A stretch of 64,000 nucleotides of DNA from Acidiphilium sp. PA. GTDB taxonomy: Bacteria; Pseudomonadota; Alphaproteobacteria; Acetobacterales; Acetobacteraceae. The stretch covers positions 686 to 64,685 of the forward strand of contig NZ_JAIMBY010000006.1 in the NCBI RefSeq assembly GCF_026191915.1. The letters run 5' to 3'. Under the pieces are notes generated by a model that was given only the letters and a program-made list of their open reading frames with translations, made no database searches and was not told the origin of the DNA. This document shows, in pieces, positions 33,952 through 41,604 of this stretch (position 1 is the first letter of the stretch; the number at the start of each line of letters is the position of its first letter). The position numbers and the translations under genes are program-made.

Positions 33952-35408
33952 CGAACCTCGTTTGTCGGAATAGCCCAGCCGCCGCCCATCGCCTTGTATA
34001 AATTCACCGCCGCATCGAGCCGCGTCAGCCGCGCCTGTTCCAGCGTGTTTTCATCCGACAGCAGGGTTTCCTCGGCGTTCAGCACGGTGCTGACATCGAC
34101 CACGCCGGCCCGCAACTGCGCCCGCGCGCCGGCGAGTGCTGCCTGCGCGCGCTGCACCGCAATGCGCTGCAGATGTTCCTGATCGGTCGCGTAATGCAGC
34201 GCGGTCATCGCGGTCTCGACATCGGTGAACGCCTGCACCACCGCCTGCTCGTATTTCGCGACATCCTCACGATACGTCGCGCGATCGACACCAAGCGTAC
34301 CCGTGAGCGCACCGCCCTCAAAGATCGGTTGGCTGAGCGATGCCGCGGCCGAGAGCAGCAGCGAGCCCGGGTTGATCAGCGTGTTCAGCGCCGTGCTCTG
34401 CCACCCCGCAGACCCGGTCAGGCTGATCGCGGGAAAGAACGCGGCAATCGCGCCGCGCACCGTGGCATTGGCGCCGATCAGCGTCGCCTCCGCCTCCGCG
34501 ACATCCGGCCGGCGGGTCAGCAATGCCGAGGGCACACCGGGGCGGAGCGGCGGGACGGTAATGTCGTTCAGCGAACCGCCCTGAACGCGCAGAAACTCCG
34601 GCGCCTCGCCGGTCAGAATCCCCAGCCCCAGAGCCTGCTGGCGCAGTTCCGAGACCAGGTTGGGGATCGTCGCGCGCTCCGAGGCCACCAGCGCGGCCTG
34701 CTGTGCGACGGTCGGTTGATCAACCACGCCGGCATGGAACTCGGCGTTCAGCTGATCGAGCAGACCTTGCGCGGCACTCAGATTCCGGCGCGCGATCGCC
34801 AGCTCGTCCTGATAGGCGAGCACCTGGAAATAGGTGGTCGCGACCGCGGCTTCCTCGGTCAGCGCCACCGTGGCGGCGTTGAACTGCGCGGCGGCGGCGT
34901 TCGCCTGGGCGGCGCGCAGCGCATCATAATTCTTGCCCCAGAAATCGAGCTGATAGGACGCCTGGAAATTCGCCGAATAATTATGGGTGGTGGAATTCTT
35001 GTTCGAACCCAGGCCGCCGAATTGCGAGAACGACGAGCGTGACGACGCCCCGGCCGCACCGGAACCGGCCTGCTGGAAATTACCGCTGCCGGCGCCGGTG
35101 ATGGTCGGCAGCAACGATGATCCTGATACCTCGATCTGGGCGTTGGCGGCTTCGAGCTGATCGATCGCCTCGACCACCGAGAAATTGTGCTGTTTCGCGG
35201 CGGCCACCAGCGTATCGAGTTCAGCCGAGCCGAAAGTCCGCCACCAGCCGGGCTTCGGCCAGGCGGGTTGTGCCGAAGCCGGCGCGACGAACGCGGTCGG
35301 CACCGCGGTTTTCGGCGCGTGAAACGCGGGGCCGACGACGCACCCCGCCAGGAGCAGCGGCATCAGGACCGGGCCCAGGCGACGGAACCGCCGGTTTTGC
35401 AGGATCAT
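33948..35408 (-). CDS. NodT/OprM-type outer membrane efflux lipoprotein
   Basis: The outer membrane channel of the tripartite pump, 486 residues. A lipoprotein signal with lipobox LLAGC (Cys near residue 22) is followed by two repeats of the TolC-type helical fold; PGWWRTFGSAELDTLVAAAK and the RRPDVAEAEATLIGANATVR motif are characteristic of NodT family factors. A Gly/Ser-rich stretch (AGSGAAGASSRSSFSQFG) lies near residue 115. It is the first gene of the operon; the promoter should be in the 99-bp gap before the histidine phosphatase gene or just upstream. Confidence 0.92.
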   Translation of the reverse strand: MILQNRRFRRLGPVLMPLLLAGCVVGPAFHAPKTAVPTAFVAPASAQPAWPKPGWWRTFGSAELDTLVAAAKQHNFSVVEAIDQLEAANAQIEVSGSSLLPTITGAGSGNFQQAGSGAAGASSRSSFSQFGGLGSNKNSTTHNYSANFQASYQLDFWGKNYDALRAAQANAAAAQFNAATVALTEEAAVATTYFQVLAYQDELAIARRNLSAAQGLLDQLNAEFHAGVVDQPTVAQQAALVASERATIPNLVSELRQQALGLGILTGEAPEFLRVQGGSLNDITVPPLRPGVPSALLTRRPDVAEAEATLIGANATVRGAIAAFFPAISLTGSAGWQSTALNTLINPGSLLLSAAASLSQPIFEGGALTGTLGVDRATYREDVAKYEQAVVQAFTDVETAMTALHYATDQEHLQRIAVQRAQAALAGARAQLRAGVVDVSTVLNAEETLLSDENTLEQARLTRLDAAVNLYKAMGGGWAIPTNEVR

Positions 35409-35507
35409 CGGCGGCGGTATCCGTCGGATAAAAAAGCGGGTCGGTAAATCACCATGGCCGACGGGTCATATCGATCAATTGTAACAGCCGCATTGCGCCG
35501 GGTCGGC

Positions 35508-36077
35508 TCAAGGATGCCATACCAGATCGGTCGGTGCCGGGGTGTTCGGGTCATACACCATCCAGGTGCCGTTCATCAGCGAGCGCCCGGTCAGGGCCAG
35601 AATGAATGCCCAATGGCTGACCACGATGGTCTCCCGCCAGTCGGGCCGCGTGGCCATTCGTGCGCGGAACTGCGCCGCCCGTTCGATCACCGCGGCCTCG
35701 GGTTCGAACCCGGCGGGCCACCACGGGTCAGGCAGATGCGCGAAATCGTGATCCGGAAACCGCGCCCCCAGGGTGCGCGGGCTGGTGCCGATGTCGCAGC
35801 TGAACGCGTAGCGCTCGCGGATCAGCGGATCGATCTCGATCGTCAGGGCCCGACTCGCAATGATCGGCGCGGCCGTCTGCAACGTCCTCGTATAGGGCGA
35901 GATGATCATGCGGGTCAGGTTCATGTCGCGGAGCGCGGCGGCCGCCGCCTGCGCCTGGGCATGACCCTCCGGGGTGAGCTGCGGGTCCTCGATTCCGGGA
36001 TCGCGCCGGGTCGCGCTGAAATGCAGGTTGAATTCGCTTTGGCCGTGGCGGAGCAGGATCATCCGGGATCGATACAT
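35508..36077 (-). CDS. Histidine phosphatase superfamily protein
   Basis: A 189-residue phosphoglycerate-mutase-like phosphatase with the RHG catalytic motif in MILLRHGQSEFNLHF, the second Arg in SPYTRTLQTAAP, and the late catalytic His in ETIVVSHWAFILALTG. Substrate is not predictable; small members act on sugar phosphates, nucleotides or phosphoproteins. Three Met codons compete; I chose 36077 (MYRSRMILLRHG), which has a GAGG about ten bases upstream. The frame is open to 36128, which would overlap the promoter side of the divergent Tim44-like gene. Confidence 0.85.
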   Translation of the reverse strand: MYRSRMILLRHGQSEFNLHFSATRRDPGIEDPQLTPEGHAQAQAAAAALRDMNLTRMIISPYTRTLQTAAPIIASRALTIEIDPLIRERYAFSCDIGTSPRTLGARFPDHDFAHLPDPWWPAGFEPEAAVIERAAQFRARMATRPDWRETIVVSHWAFILALTGRSLMNGTWMVYDPNTPAPTDLVWHP

Positions 36078-36178
36078 GGCTGCGCGAGCCTCGGCAAACA
36101 GCCCGAAGGTTGCGGCATCGCGCCGCACGGCCTATCACCTCCACCCGGGTTGCATCCCGAACAAGGTGCTTGTCAGCC

Positions 36179-36847
36179 ATGTATAACGGATTTCCGATCG
36201 ACCTCATTCTGCTCGCCCTGGTGGCGGGCTTCCTGGTGCTGCGCCTGCGCAGCGTGCTGGGCAAACGGACCGGCTATGAACGCCCGCCGCTGCCCGACCA
36301 GCAGGCTGTCGGCCTGCGTGGTCCCGCCGCACCGGTGATCGATGGTTTCGCCGAGGCGCCGCGCGCACGGCCGGGCCGGCCGATCCCCTCGCCGCACACC
36401 GCCGTCGGTCAGGTGCTCGGCCGCATCGCGCAATCGGATCTCGGGTTCGACCCCGTCAAATTCATCGACTCGGCCGAAGCGTCGTTCCGCCGGATCGTCA
36501 CCGCCTTCGCCGCCGGCGATCTGACCACGCTGCGCAGCCTGTTGACGCCGACGGTGTATGCCACTTTCGAACACGCGATCACCCAGCGCGCCGAGGCGGG
36601 CGAAACCCAGCAGACCGAAATCAAACAGATCGTCGAGGCGAGCATCGACGAGGCCGAGATGCTCGGCGATCACGCCGTCATCGTCGTGCGTTTCGTCTCC
36701 GATCAGGAAAACTTCACGCGCGACCGCACAGGGCAGGTGGTCGCCGGGACCGAGGCCGTGACCGAGATCGTCGATCTGTGGAGTTTCGAGCGGAGCGTGA
36801 ACGGCTCGGACCCGGTCTGGCGCCTCGCCGCGGCGCGCAGCGGCTGA
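36179..36847 (+). CDS. Tim44/TimA-domain membrane protein
   Basis: A 222-residue protein with an N-terminal membrane helix (IDLILLALVAGFLVLRL) right at the start, a Pro-rich linker, then a Tim44-like domain (residues about 95-222: FIDSAEASFRRIVTAFAAGD, then FEHAITQRAEAGETQQTEIK and VVRFVSDQENFTRD). In mitochondria Tim44 links the import channel to Hsp70; in alphaproteobacteria the homologue is an inner membrane protein of unclear role, typically upstream of mltA, exactly as here (three bases separate them). It begins a plus-strand run of tightly packed genes. Confidence 0.88.
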   Translation: MYNGFPIDLILLALVAGFLVLRLRSVLGKRTGYERPPLPDQQAVGLRGPAAPVIDGFAEAPRARPGRPIPSPHTAVGQVLGRIAQSDLGFDPVKFIDSAEASFRRIVTAFAAGDLTTLRSLLTPTVYATFEHAITQRAEAGETQQTEIKQIVEASIDEAEMLGDHAVIVVRFVSDQENFTRDRTGQVVAGTEAVTEIVDLWSFERSVNGSDPVWRLAAARSG

Positions 36848-36850
36848 ACC

Positions 36851-38077
36851 ATGCCGAGACCAGCGATCGGCTTGACGGCCCGCCTCTTTATCGTGCCCGC
36901 AATTCTGTCACTCGGCCTCGCCGGTTGTGCGATCAAGCCGGCCGCGACCACAGGGGGGCCGGGCACCGCATCGCTCAGGCCGGTGGCGTTCAGCGCCCTG
37001 CCGGGCTGGGGGCCTGCAACGGCAGCGGCTGGCCTGCCCGCTTTCGTCCGGTCGTGCCGCGCCATCGCGGTGATGCCGGAGGACCAGAGCCTGGGTGGCG
37101 ATGGCGTGGCTGGATCGCTCGGCGGCAAGGCAGGGTTGTGGCGCGGTGTCTGCGCAGCCGCACGCGCCGTGCCGCCCGATGATGCCGCGGCGGCGCAGAA
37201 TTTTTTCCAGACCTATTTCGTGCCGTACCAGGTCGCCCACCCCACCCGCATCAGCGGCTATTACGAGCCCGTCTATGCCGGGTCGGAAGTAAAACTGCCC
37301 GGCTACGATGTGCCGCTCTATGCCAAGCCGCGCGATCTGGTCGCGGCCAACCTCGCCGGATTTCACGACAGCACCGGCAAGCAGCGCATCGTCGGCCGGC
37401 TGCGCTACGGCAAGCTGGTGCCCTATTACAGCCGTGCGCGGATCGAGGCGGGCGCCATCCGCCATCAGGCGCATGTCGTGGCCTGGCTGCGCGACCCGGT
37501 GGATGCCTACATGGCAGAGGTGCAGGGCGCGGCACGGCTGCGCCTGCCGGACGGCACGTTGATCGACCTCGGCTTCGACGGCACCAACGGGCGCGCCTAC
37601 ACGCCGATCGGCAAGCTTATGGTCAAACAGGGCGATCTCGCAGCGAACGATGTGTCGATCCAGTCGATCAGCGCCTGGCTGCGCGCGCATCCGGCCCAGG
37701 CGCAGGGCGTGATGAACGCAAACCGCAATTATGTATTTTTCAAACGCCTCCATGATGTGCCGGATGGTCTGGGTGCCCCCGGCGCGCTCGGCGTACCGCT
37801 GACGCCGGAAGGCTCGATCGCGGTCGATCAGAAAGCGATCCCCCTCGGTGCGCCGGTGTTCGTTGCCACCACGACGCTCGACCGGCTGACCACGGCGCAG
37901 GATATCGACGTCGGCGCCAAAGGTGCCACCGCGGCCCAGATATTCTTCGGCATCGGCCGCAACGCTGCCCAAATGGCCGGCAGCACGGATGCGGCGGGCA
38001 CATTGTTCGTGTTGCTGCCGCGCCCGATTCAGCAATCCAGTCCCACCACCGCGCCCGCGACAGGAGCAACCTCGTGA
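36851..38077 (+). CDS. mltA: Membrane-bound lytic murein transglycosylase A
   Basis: MltA cleaves the glycan chains of peptidoglycan to 1,6-anhydro products. The 408-residue precursor has a lipoprotein signal (IVPAILSLGLAGC, Cys near residue 26), the MltA core with FFQTYFVPYQVAHPTRISGYYEPV, LGFDGTNGRAYTPIGKLMVK, and MNANRNYVFFKRLHD, then a 3D-domain. The last motif, expected near QD.GGAIKG and DIFxGxG, reads AQDIDVGAKGATAAQIFFGI: an Asp is kept but surrounding residues are diverged. The start of the next gene overlaps its stop (GTGA). Confidence 0.9.
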   Translation: MPRPAIGLTARLFIVPAILSLGLAGCAIKPAATTGGPGTASLRPVAFSALPGWGPATAAAGLPAFVRSCRAIAVMPEDQSLGGDGVAGSLGGKAGLWRGVCAAARAVPPDDAAAAQNFFQTYFVPYQVAHPTRISGYYEPVYAGSEVKLPGYDVPLYAKPRDLVAANLAGFHDSTGKQRIVGRLRYGKLVPYYSRARIEAGAIRHQAHVVAWLRDPVDAYMAEVQGAARLRLPDGTLIDLGFDGTNGRAYTPIGKLMVKQGDLAANDVSIQSISAWLRAHPAQAQGVMNANRNYVFFKRLHDVPDGLGAPGALGVPLTPEGSIAVDQKAIPLGAPVFVATTTLDRLTTAQDIDVGAKGATAAQIFFGIGRNAAQMAGSTDAAGTLFVLLPRPIQQSSPTTAPATGATS

Positions 38078-38868
38078 CCCAACCCTCTTCGGCCCGCCCG
38101 CGCGTGGCGCTTTTCGTGACCTGCCTTGCCGATCTCTATCGGCCCAGCGTCGGGTTTGCCGCGATCAAGCTGCTCGAAGCCGCCGGCTGCACGGTGGAAG
38201 TACCGCGCGCGCAGACCTGCTGCGGCCAGCCCGCCTATAATTCGGGCGATCGTGCGACCGCGCGTGCCCTGGCGGAAGGGCTGCTCACCGCCTTCGCCGG
38301 GTATGATTATGTCGTGGCGCCCTCTGGCTCATGCGCAGGCATGCTGCGCAAACACATGCCCGAATTGTTCGATCAGGACCCCGATCTGCGCAGCCGCGCC
38401 GAGGCGCTCGCCGCGAAAACCTGGGAACTCACCGGGTTTCTGGTCGATGTCATGGGGTTCGCCGGGCTCGAATCCAGCCTGAATATCCGCGCGACTTACC
38501 ACGACAGTTGCGCCGGCCTGCGGGAACTCGGCGTCAAGACCCAGCCGCGCGCCCTGCTCGGCAAGATTGCCGGACTCGAGCTGGTCGAAATGAGCGAGCC
38601 CGAAATCTGCTGCGGCTTCGGCGGCACGTTCTGCGTCAAATATCCCGACATCTCCGCGCGCATGACCGCCGATAAAACCAACGACATCGCCGCGACCGGG
38701 GCCGATCTGCTGCTCGCGGGCGACCTCGGCTGCCTGCTCAACATGGCCGGCAAGCTCTCGCGCGAAGGCAAGCCGATCGCGGTGCGCCATGTCGCCGAGG
38801 TGCTGGCCGGCATGACAGGCGATGTCGCACCGATCGGCGCCGCGGCACCCGGCGGGGGGCGCGGTTGA
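38074..38868 (+). CDS. LutA/YkgE-like (Fe-S)-binding protein
   Basis: A 264-residue cysteine-rich protein with two CCG domains: [13 protein letters not shown] near residue 49 and [18 protein letters not shown] near residue 188, plus the [10 protein letters not shown] segment. Such domains ligate iron-sulfur clusters or bind heterodisulfides and are found in LutA, part of a three-protein lactate oxidation complex. No lutB or lutC lies beside it, so its partners are elsewhere or its role differs. Start is GTG at 38074, overlapping the mltA stop; its own stop overlaps the TTG start of kup. Confidence 0.88.
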   Translation: MTQPSSARPRVALFVTCLADLYRPSVGFAAIKLLEAAGCTVEVPRAQTCCGQPAYNSGDRATARALAEGLLTAFAGYDYVVAPSGSCAGMLRKHMPELFDQDPDLRSRAEALAAKTWELTGFLVDVMGFAGLESSLNIRATYHDSCAGLRELGVKTQPRALLGKIAGLELVEMSEPEICCGFGGTFCVKYPDISARMTADKTNDIAATGADLLLAGDLGCLLNMAGKLSREGKPIAVRHVAEVLAGMTGDVAPIGAAAPGGGRG

Positions 38869-40757
38869 GCGACGTCGCGATCGAACCGTCCACCCCGGCC
38901 GAACAGCTCAAATTCGCCGCGGTGATCGGCGCGCTCGGCATCGTGTACGGCGATATCGGAACCTCGCCGCTGTACGCACTGCAGGCCTGCCTCGGTTATG
39001 TCACCAAGGGCGGCTTGAAACCCGAGGACGTGCTCGGTTTGCTCAGCCTGATCTTCTGGGCGTTGATCATTACCGTGACGCTCAAATACGTCACCTTCGT
39101 GATGCGCGCCGATAACAACGGCGAGGGCGGGATTCTCGCACTGATGGCCCTGGCCCAGCGCGTCGCCCGGACCGATCGGGTCCGTTACGGGCTGATGGTG
39201 GTCGGCATCGTCGGTGCTGGGCTGTTTCTCGGCGATGGCGTGATCACGCCGGCGATTTCGGTGCTTTCGGCGGTCGAGGGGCTGAGCGTCGCCTCGCCCG
39301 ATTTCAGCCGGTTCGTGCTGCCGATCTCGGTTGCCATCATCATCGGCCTGTTCCTGGTGCAGCGCCGGGGCACCGGCGCGGTGGGCAAGCTATTCGGCCC
39401 GATCATGGTGATCTGGTTCGTCACGATCGCCGGGTGCGGTCTGTATCGCATCATTCTCAACCCGCATGTCCTGGCAGCGATGATCCCGTTTCAGGGCATC
39501 AGGTTCATCGTCCGGCACGATGTGCTGGCGTTCGTGGCGCTTGGCGCGGTCGTTCTCGCGGTCACGGGTGCCGAAGCGCTATATGCGGACATGAGCCATT
39601 TCGGCCGCCGGCCAATCCGGGCGACGTGGCGCTTCTTTGTTCTACCCGCGCTGGTGCTGAACTATTTCGGTCAGGGCGCCCTGGTGATCGCGAACCCGCA
39701 AGCCGCCGACAACCCGTTCTATCTGCTCGTGCCGCACGCTGTCTTGATCCCGATGGTCATTCTCGCGACCATCGCCACGATCATCGCGAGCCAGGCGGTG
39801 ATTTCGGGCGCATTCACCCTGGGCAGCCAGTGCGTGCAGCTCGGCCTGCTGCCGCGCATGGAAATCCGCCATACCTCGGTCACCACCGAGGGGCAGGTCT
39901 ATGTGCCGCAGATGAACGCGGCCCTTGCGGTCGGCGTGCTGATCCTGGTGCTCGGGTTTCGCTCCTCCAACGCGCTCGCCTCGGCCTACGGTATCGCGGT
40001 GACCGGCACGTTCCTCTGCACCAATGTCCTGTCCGCTCTCGTGTTTCACCGGCATTTCAACTGGCCGCGGTGGAAGACCGGCCTGGTCTGGGGGTCGTTC
40101 TTTGCGGTCGATGCCGCGTTCTTCGGCGCGAATATCCTCAAGATTTTCGAGGGCGGCTGGGTGCCGCTGGTAATCGGGCTGAGCATCGTCACGCTGATGA
40201 CCACGTGGCGGCGTGGCCGCAGCCTGCTGTTCGCCCGCTGGCAGCAGGACAGCCTGCCGCTCGCCTCGTTCCTGGGGCGGCTGCCGCAATCGCGCATCGT
40301 CCGCGTGCCGGGTATCGCGGTATTCCTCACGGGCAGTCCGGAATACACGCCCGCCTCGCTGCTGCATAACCTCAAGCACAACAAAGTGCTGCATGAGACG
40401 GTGTTTTTCGTCACCGTCCGCAATCTCGATGTTCCGACCGCGAGCGGCGCGGACCGGGTGCATTGCGAGGAGCTGGCGACCGGCATCTATCGGGTCGGCA
40501 TCGGCTACGGTTTCATGGATGTGCCGAACCTGCCGGGCTCGCTCGATCTGCTGCGCGAGCAGGGTCTGCCGTTCAACCCCATGCAGACCAGCTATTTCCT
40601 CGGCCGTGAAACCGTGGTGCCGGCAACCGTGCCGAAACTGGGCTTCGTACGCCGCGCCCTGTTCCTGTTCATGCTGCGCAACGCGATCTCGGCCACCGAA
40701 TTTTTCCAGATCCCGTCCGACCGGGTCGTGGAACTCGGCGTGCGCGTCGCCATTTGA
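38865..40757 (+). CDS. kup: Kup-family potassium uptake protein
   Basis: A 630-residue low-affinity potassium/proton symporter with about twelve membrane helices and a cytoplasmic C-terminal domain. The signature [18 protein letters not shown] is near residue 26, with [14 protein letters not shown] and [18 protein letters not shown] following. The C-terminal half after residue 460 is soluble and ends in the family's [18 protein letters not shown]. It begins with TTG at 38865, preceded by GGGGGGC and overlapping the previous stop; there is no nearby ATG in frame. Confidence 0.94.
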   Translation: MSDVAIEPSTPAEQLKFAAVIGALGIVYGDIGTSPLYALQACLGYVTKGGLKPEDVLGLLSLIFWALIITVTLKYVTFVMRADNNGEGGILALMALAQRVARTDRVRYGLMVVGIVGAGLFLGDGVITPAISVLSAVEGLSVASPDFSRFVLPISVAIIIGLFLVQRRGTGAVGKLFGPIMVIWFVTIAGCGLYRIILNPHVLAAMIPFQGIRFIVRHDVLAFVALGAVVLAVTGAEALYADMSHFGRRPIRATWRFFVLPALVLNYFGQGALVIANPQAADNPFYLLVPHAVLIPMVILATIATIIASQAVISGAFTLGSQCVQLGLLPRMEIRHTSVTTEGQVYVPQMNAALAVGVLILVLGFRSSNALASAYGIAVTGTFLCTNVLSALVFHRHFNWPRWKTGLVWGSFFAVDAAFFGANILKIFEGGWVPLVIGLSIVTLMTTWRRGRSLLFARWQQDSLPLASFLGRLPQSRIVRVPGIAVFLTGSPEYTPASLLHNLKHNKVLHETVFFVTVRNLDVPTASGADRVHCEELATGIYRVGIGYGFMDVPNLPGSLDLLREQGLPFNPMQTSYFLGRETVVPATVPKLGFVRRALFLFMLRNAISATEFFQIPSDRVVELGVRVAI

Positions 40758-40762
40758 TAATC

Positions 40763-41254
40763 ATGTCAGGGCCGATCCAGCGTGAAATCGCCGCCGACGG
40801 CACGGAGTTGCATCTGGTGCCGATTGCGCCCGCCCGTCTGCCGCGCGTCGCCAAGCGCGACCTCGAGCAGGCATGGGATGCCGCACACGATGCCGCCCGC
40901 GCCGGCTACGACGGCCCGACCCGCGGCTTTCGCTTCGCCGGCGGCCCGGATGTCGTGCTGCGCGACCGCGATGCCCGGGCCTGGGCGTCATCGGTCGATC
41001 GCATCGCCGATCTGTCGACGCCGCATGGTGTTTCGGTCTGCCTGCGCCTGCTCGGTCTGGTCGCGCTGATCGGCGATGCCGCCTGGCTGGCCCCGTTCAT
41101 CCAGATCAGGCGCGGCGCCGCCGCGATCGACGGCGCGCTGCTCCAGGCCGCCGCGCTCACCCGCTTGACCGACACCGGCGGTCTCGATGAAACTGAACTC
41201 CGCGCCATGCTGATCACGCGCCCTGCCGAGGACAATGCCCCATGCTCCGCCTGA
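40763..41254 (+). CDS. Conserved-looking hypothetical protein downstream of kup
   Basis: A 163-residue protein I do not recognise. It starts MSGPIQREIAADGTELHLVP, has a charged N-terminal half (LPRVAKRDLEQAWDAAHDAA) and one moderately hydrophobic helix (LLGLVALIGDAAWLAPFIQI). No signal peptide or known motif is seen. Codon use fits its neighbours and it lies five bases after kup and overlaps the next gene by 13 bp, so it is probably a real member of this run. A TTG at 40754 would add three codons. It could assist Kup or be unrelated. Confidence 0.7.
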   Translation: MSGPIQREIAADGTELHLVPIAPARLPRVAKRDLEQAWDAAHDAARAGYDGPTRGFRFAGGPDVVLRDRDARAWASSVDRIADLSTPHGVSVCLRLLGLVALIGDAAWLAPFIQIRRGAAAIDGALLQAAALTRLTDTGGLDETELRAMLITRPAEDNAPCSA

Positions 41255-41586
41255 CCCTGATGCTCACGGCGATCGCGCTGCCGCTCGCTTCATGCAGCTT
41301 CGGCGCGCCGCCGCCGCAATCCGCCGCCGACAAGGCCGATCTGGCAGCATGCACGCAGCAGGCGAGGCAGATCGATACCGCGCGTCACTACGCCTATCTC
41401 TCGCGCACCGACCAGTTCGCGACCCCCTTCATCGGCTCGCCCAACCCCGCCTACATCACCAACAAGCTTGCCGAACAGCACGATCAGATCGACCGGATCA
41501 ACAATTGCGTCAGCAATGCCAACCAGGCCTACGCCGGCACCGGCGGCGCTTTGCCGGCGCCGGTCATCGTCGGGCCCGCCCAGTAG
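41242..41586 (+). CDS. Small putative lipoprotein
   Basis: A 114-residue protein with a lipoprotein signal peptide: MLRLTLMLTAIALPLASC, lipobox LASC with Cys18. The mature part is hydrophilic, with a second Cys pair (Cys near 37 and near 90) that could form a disulfide, and YITNKLAEQHDQIDRINNCV as a short amphipathic helix. No family is recognised. It overlaps the previous gene by 13 bp and precedes the acyl-CoA-synthetase fusion by 18 bp. Confidence 0.75.
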   Translation: MLRLTLMLTAIALPLASCSFGAPPPQSAADKADLAACTQQARQIDTARHYAYLSRTDQFATPFIGSPNPAYITNKLAEQHDQIDRINNCVSNANQAYAGTGGALPAPVIVGPAQ

Positions 41587-41604
41587 GGCGCAGGGCCGCG
41601 GGCG

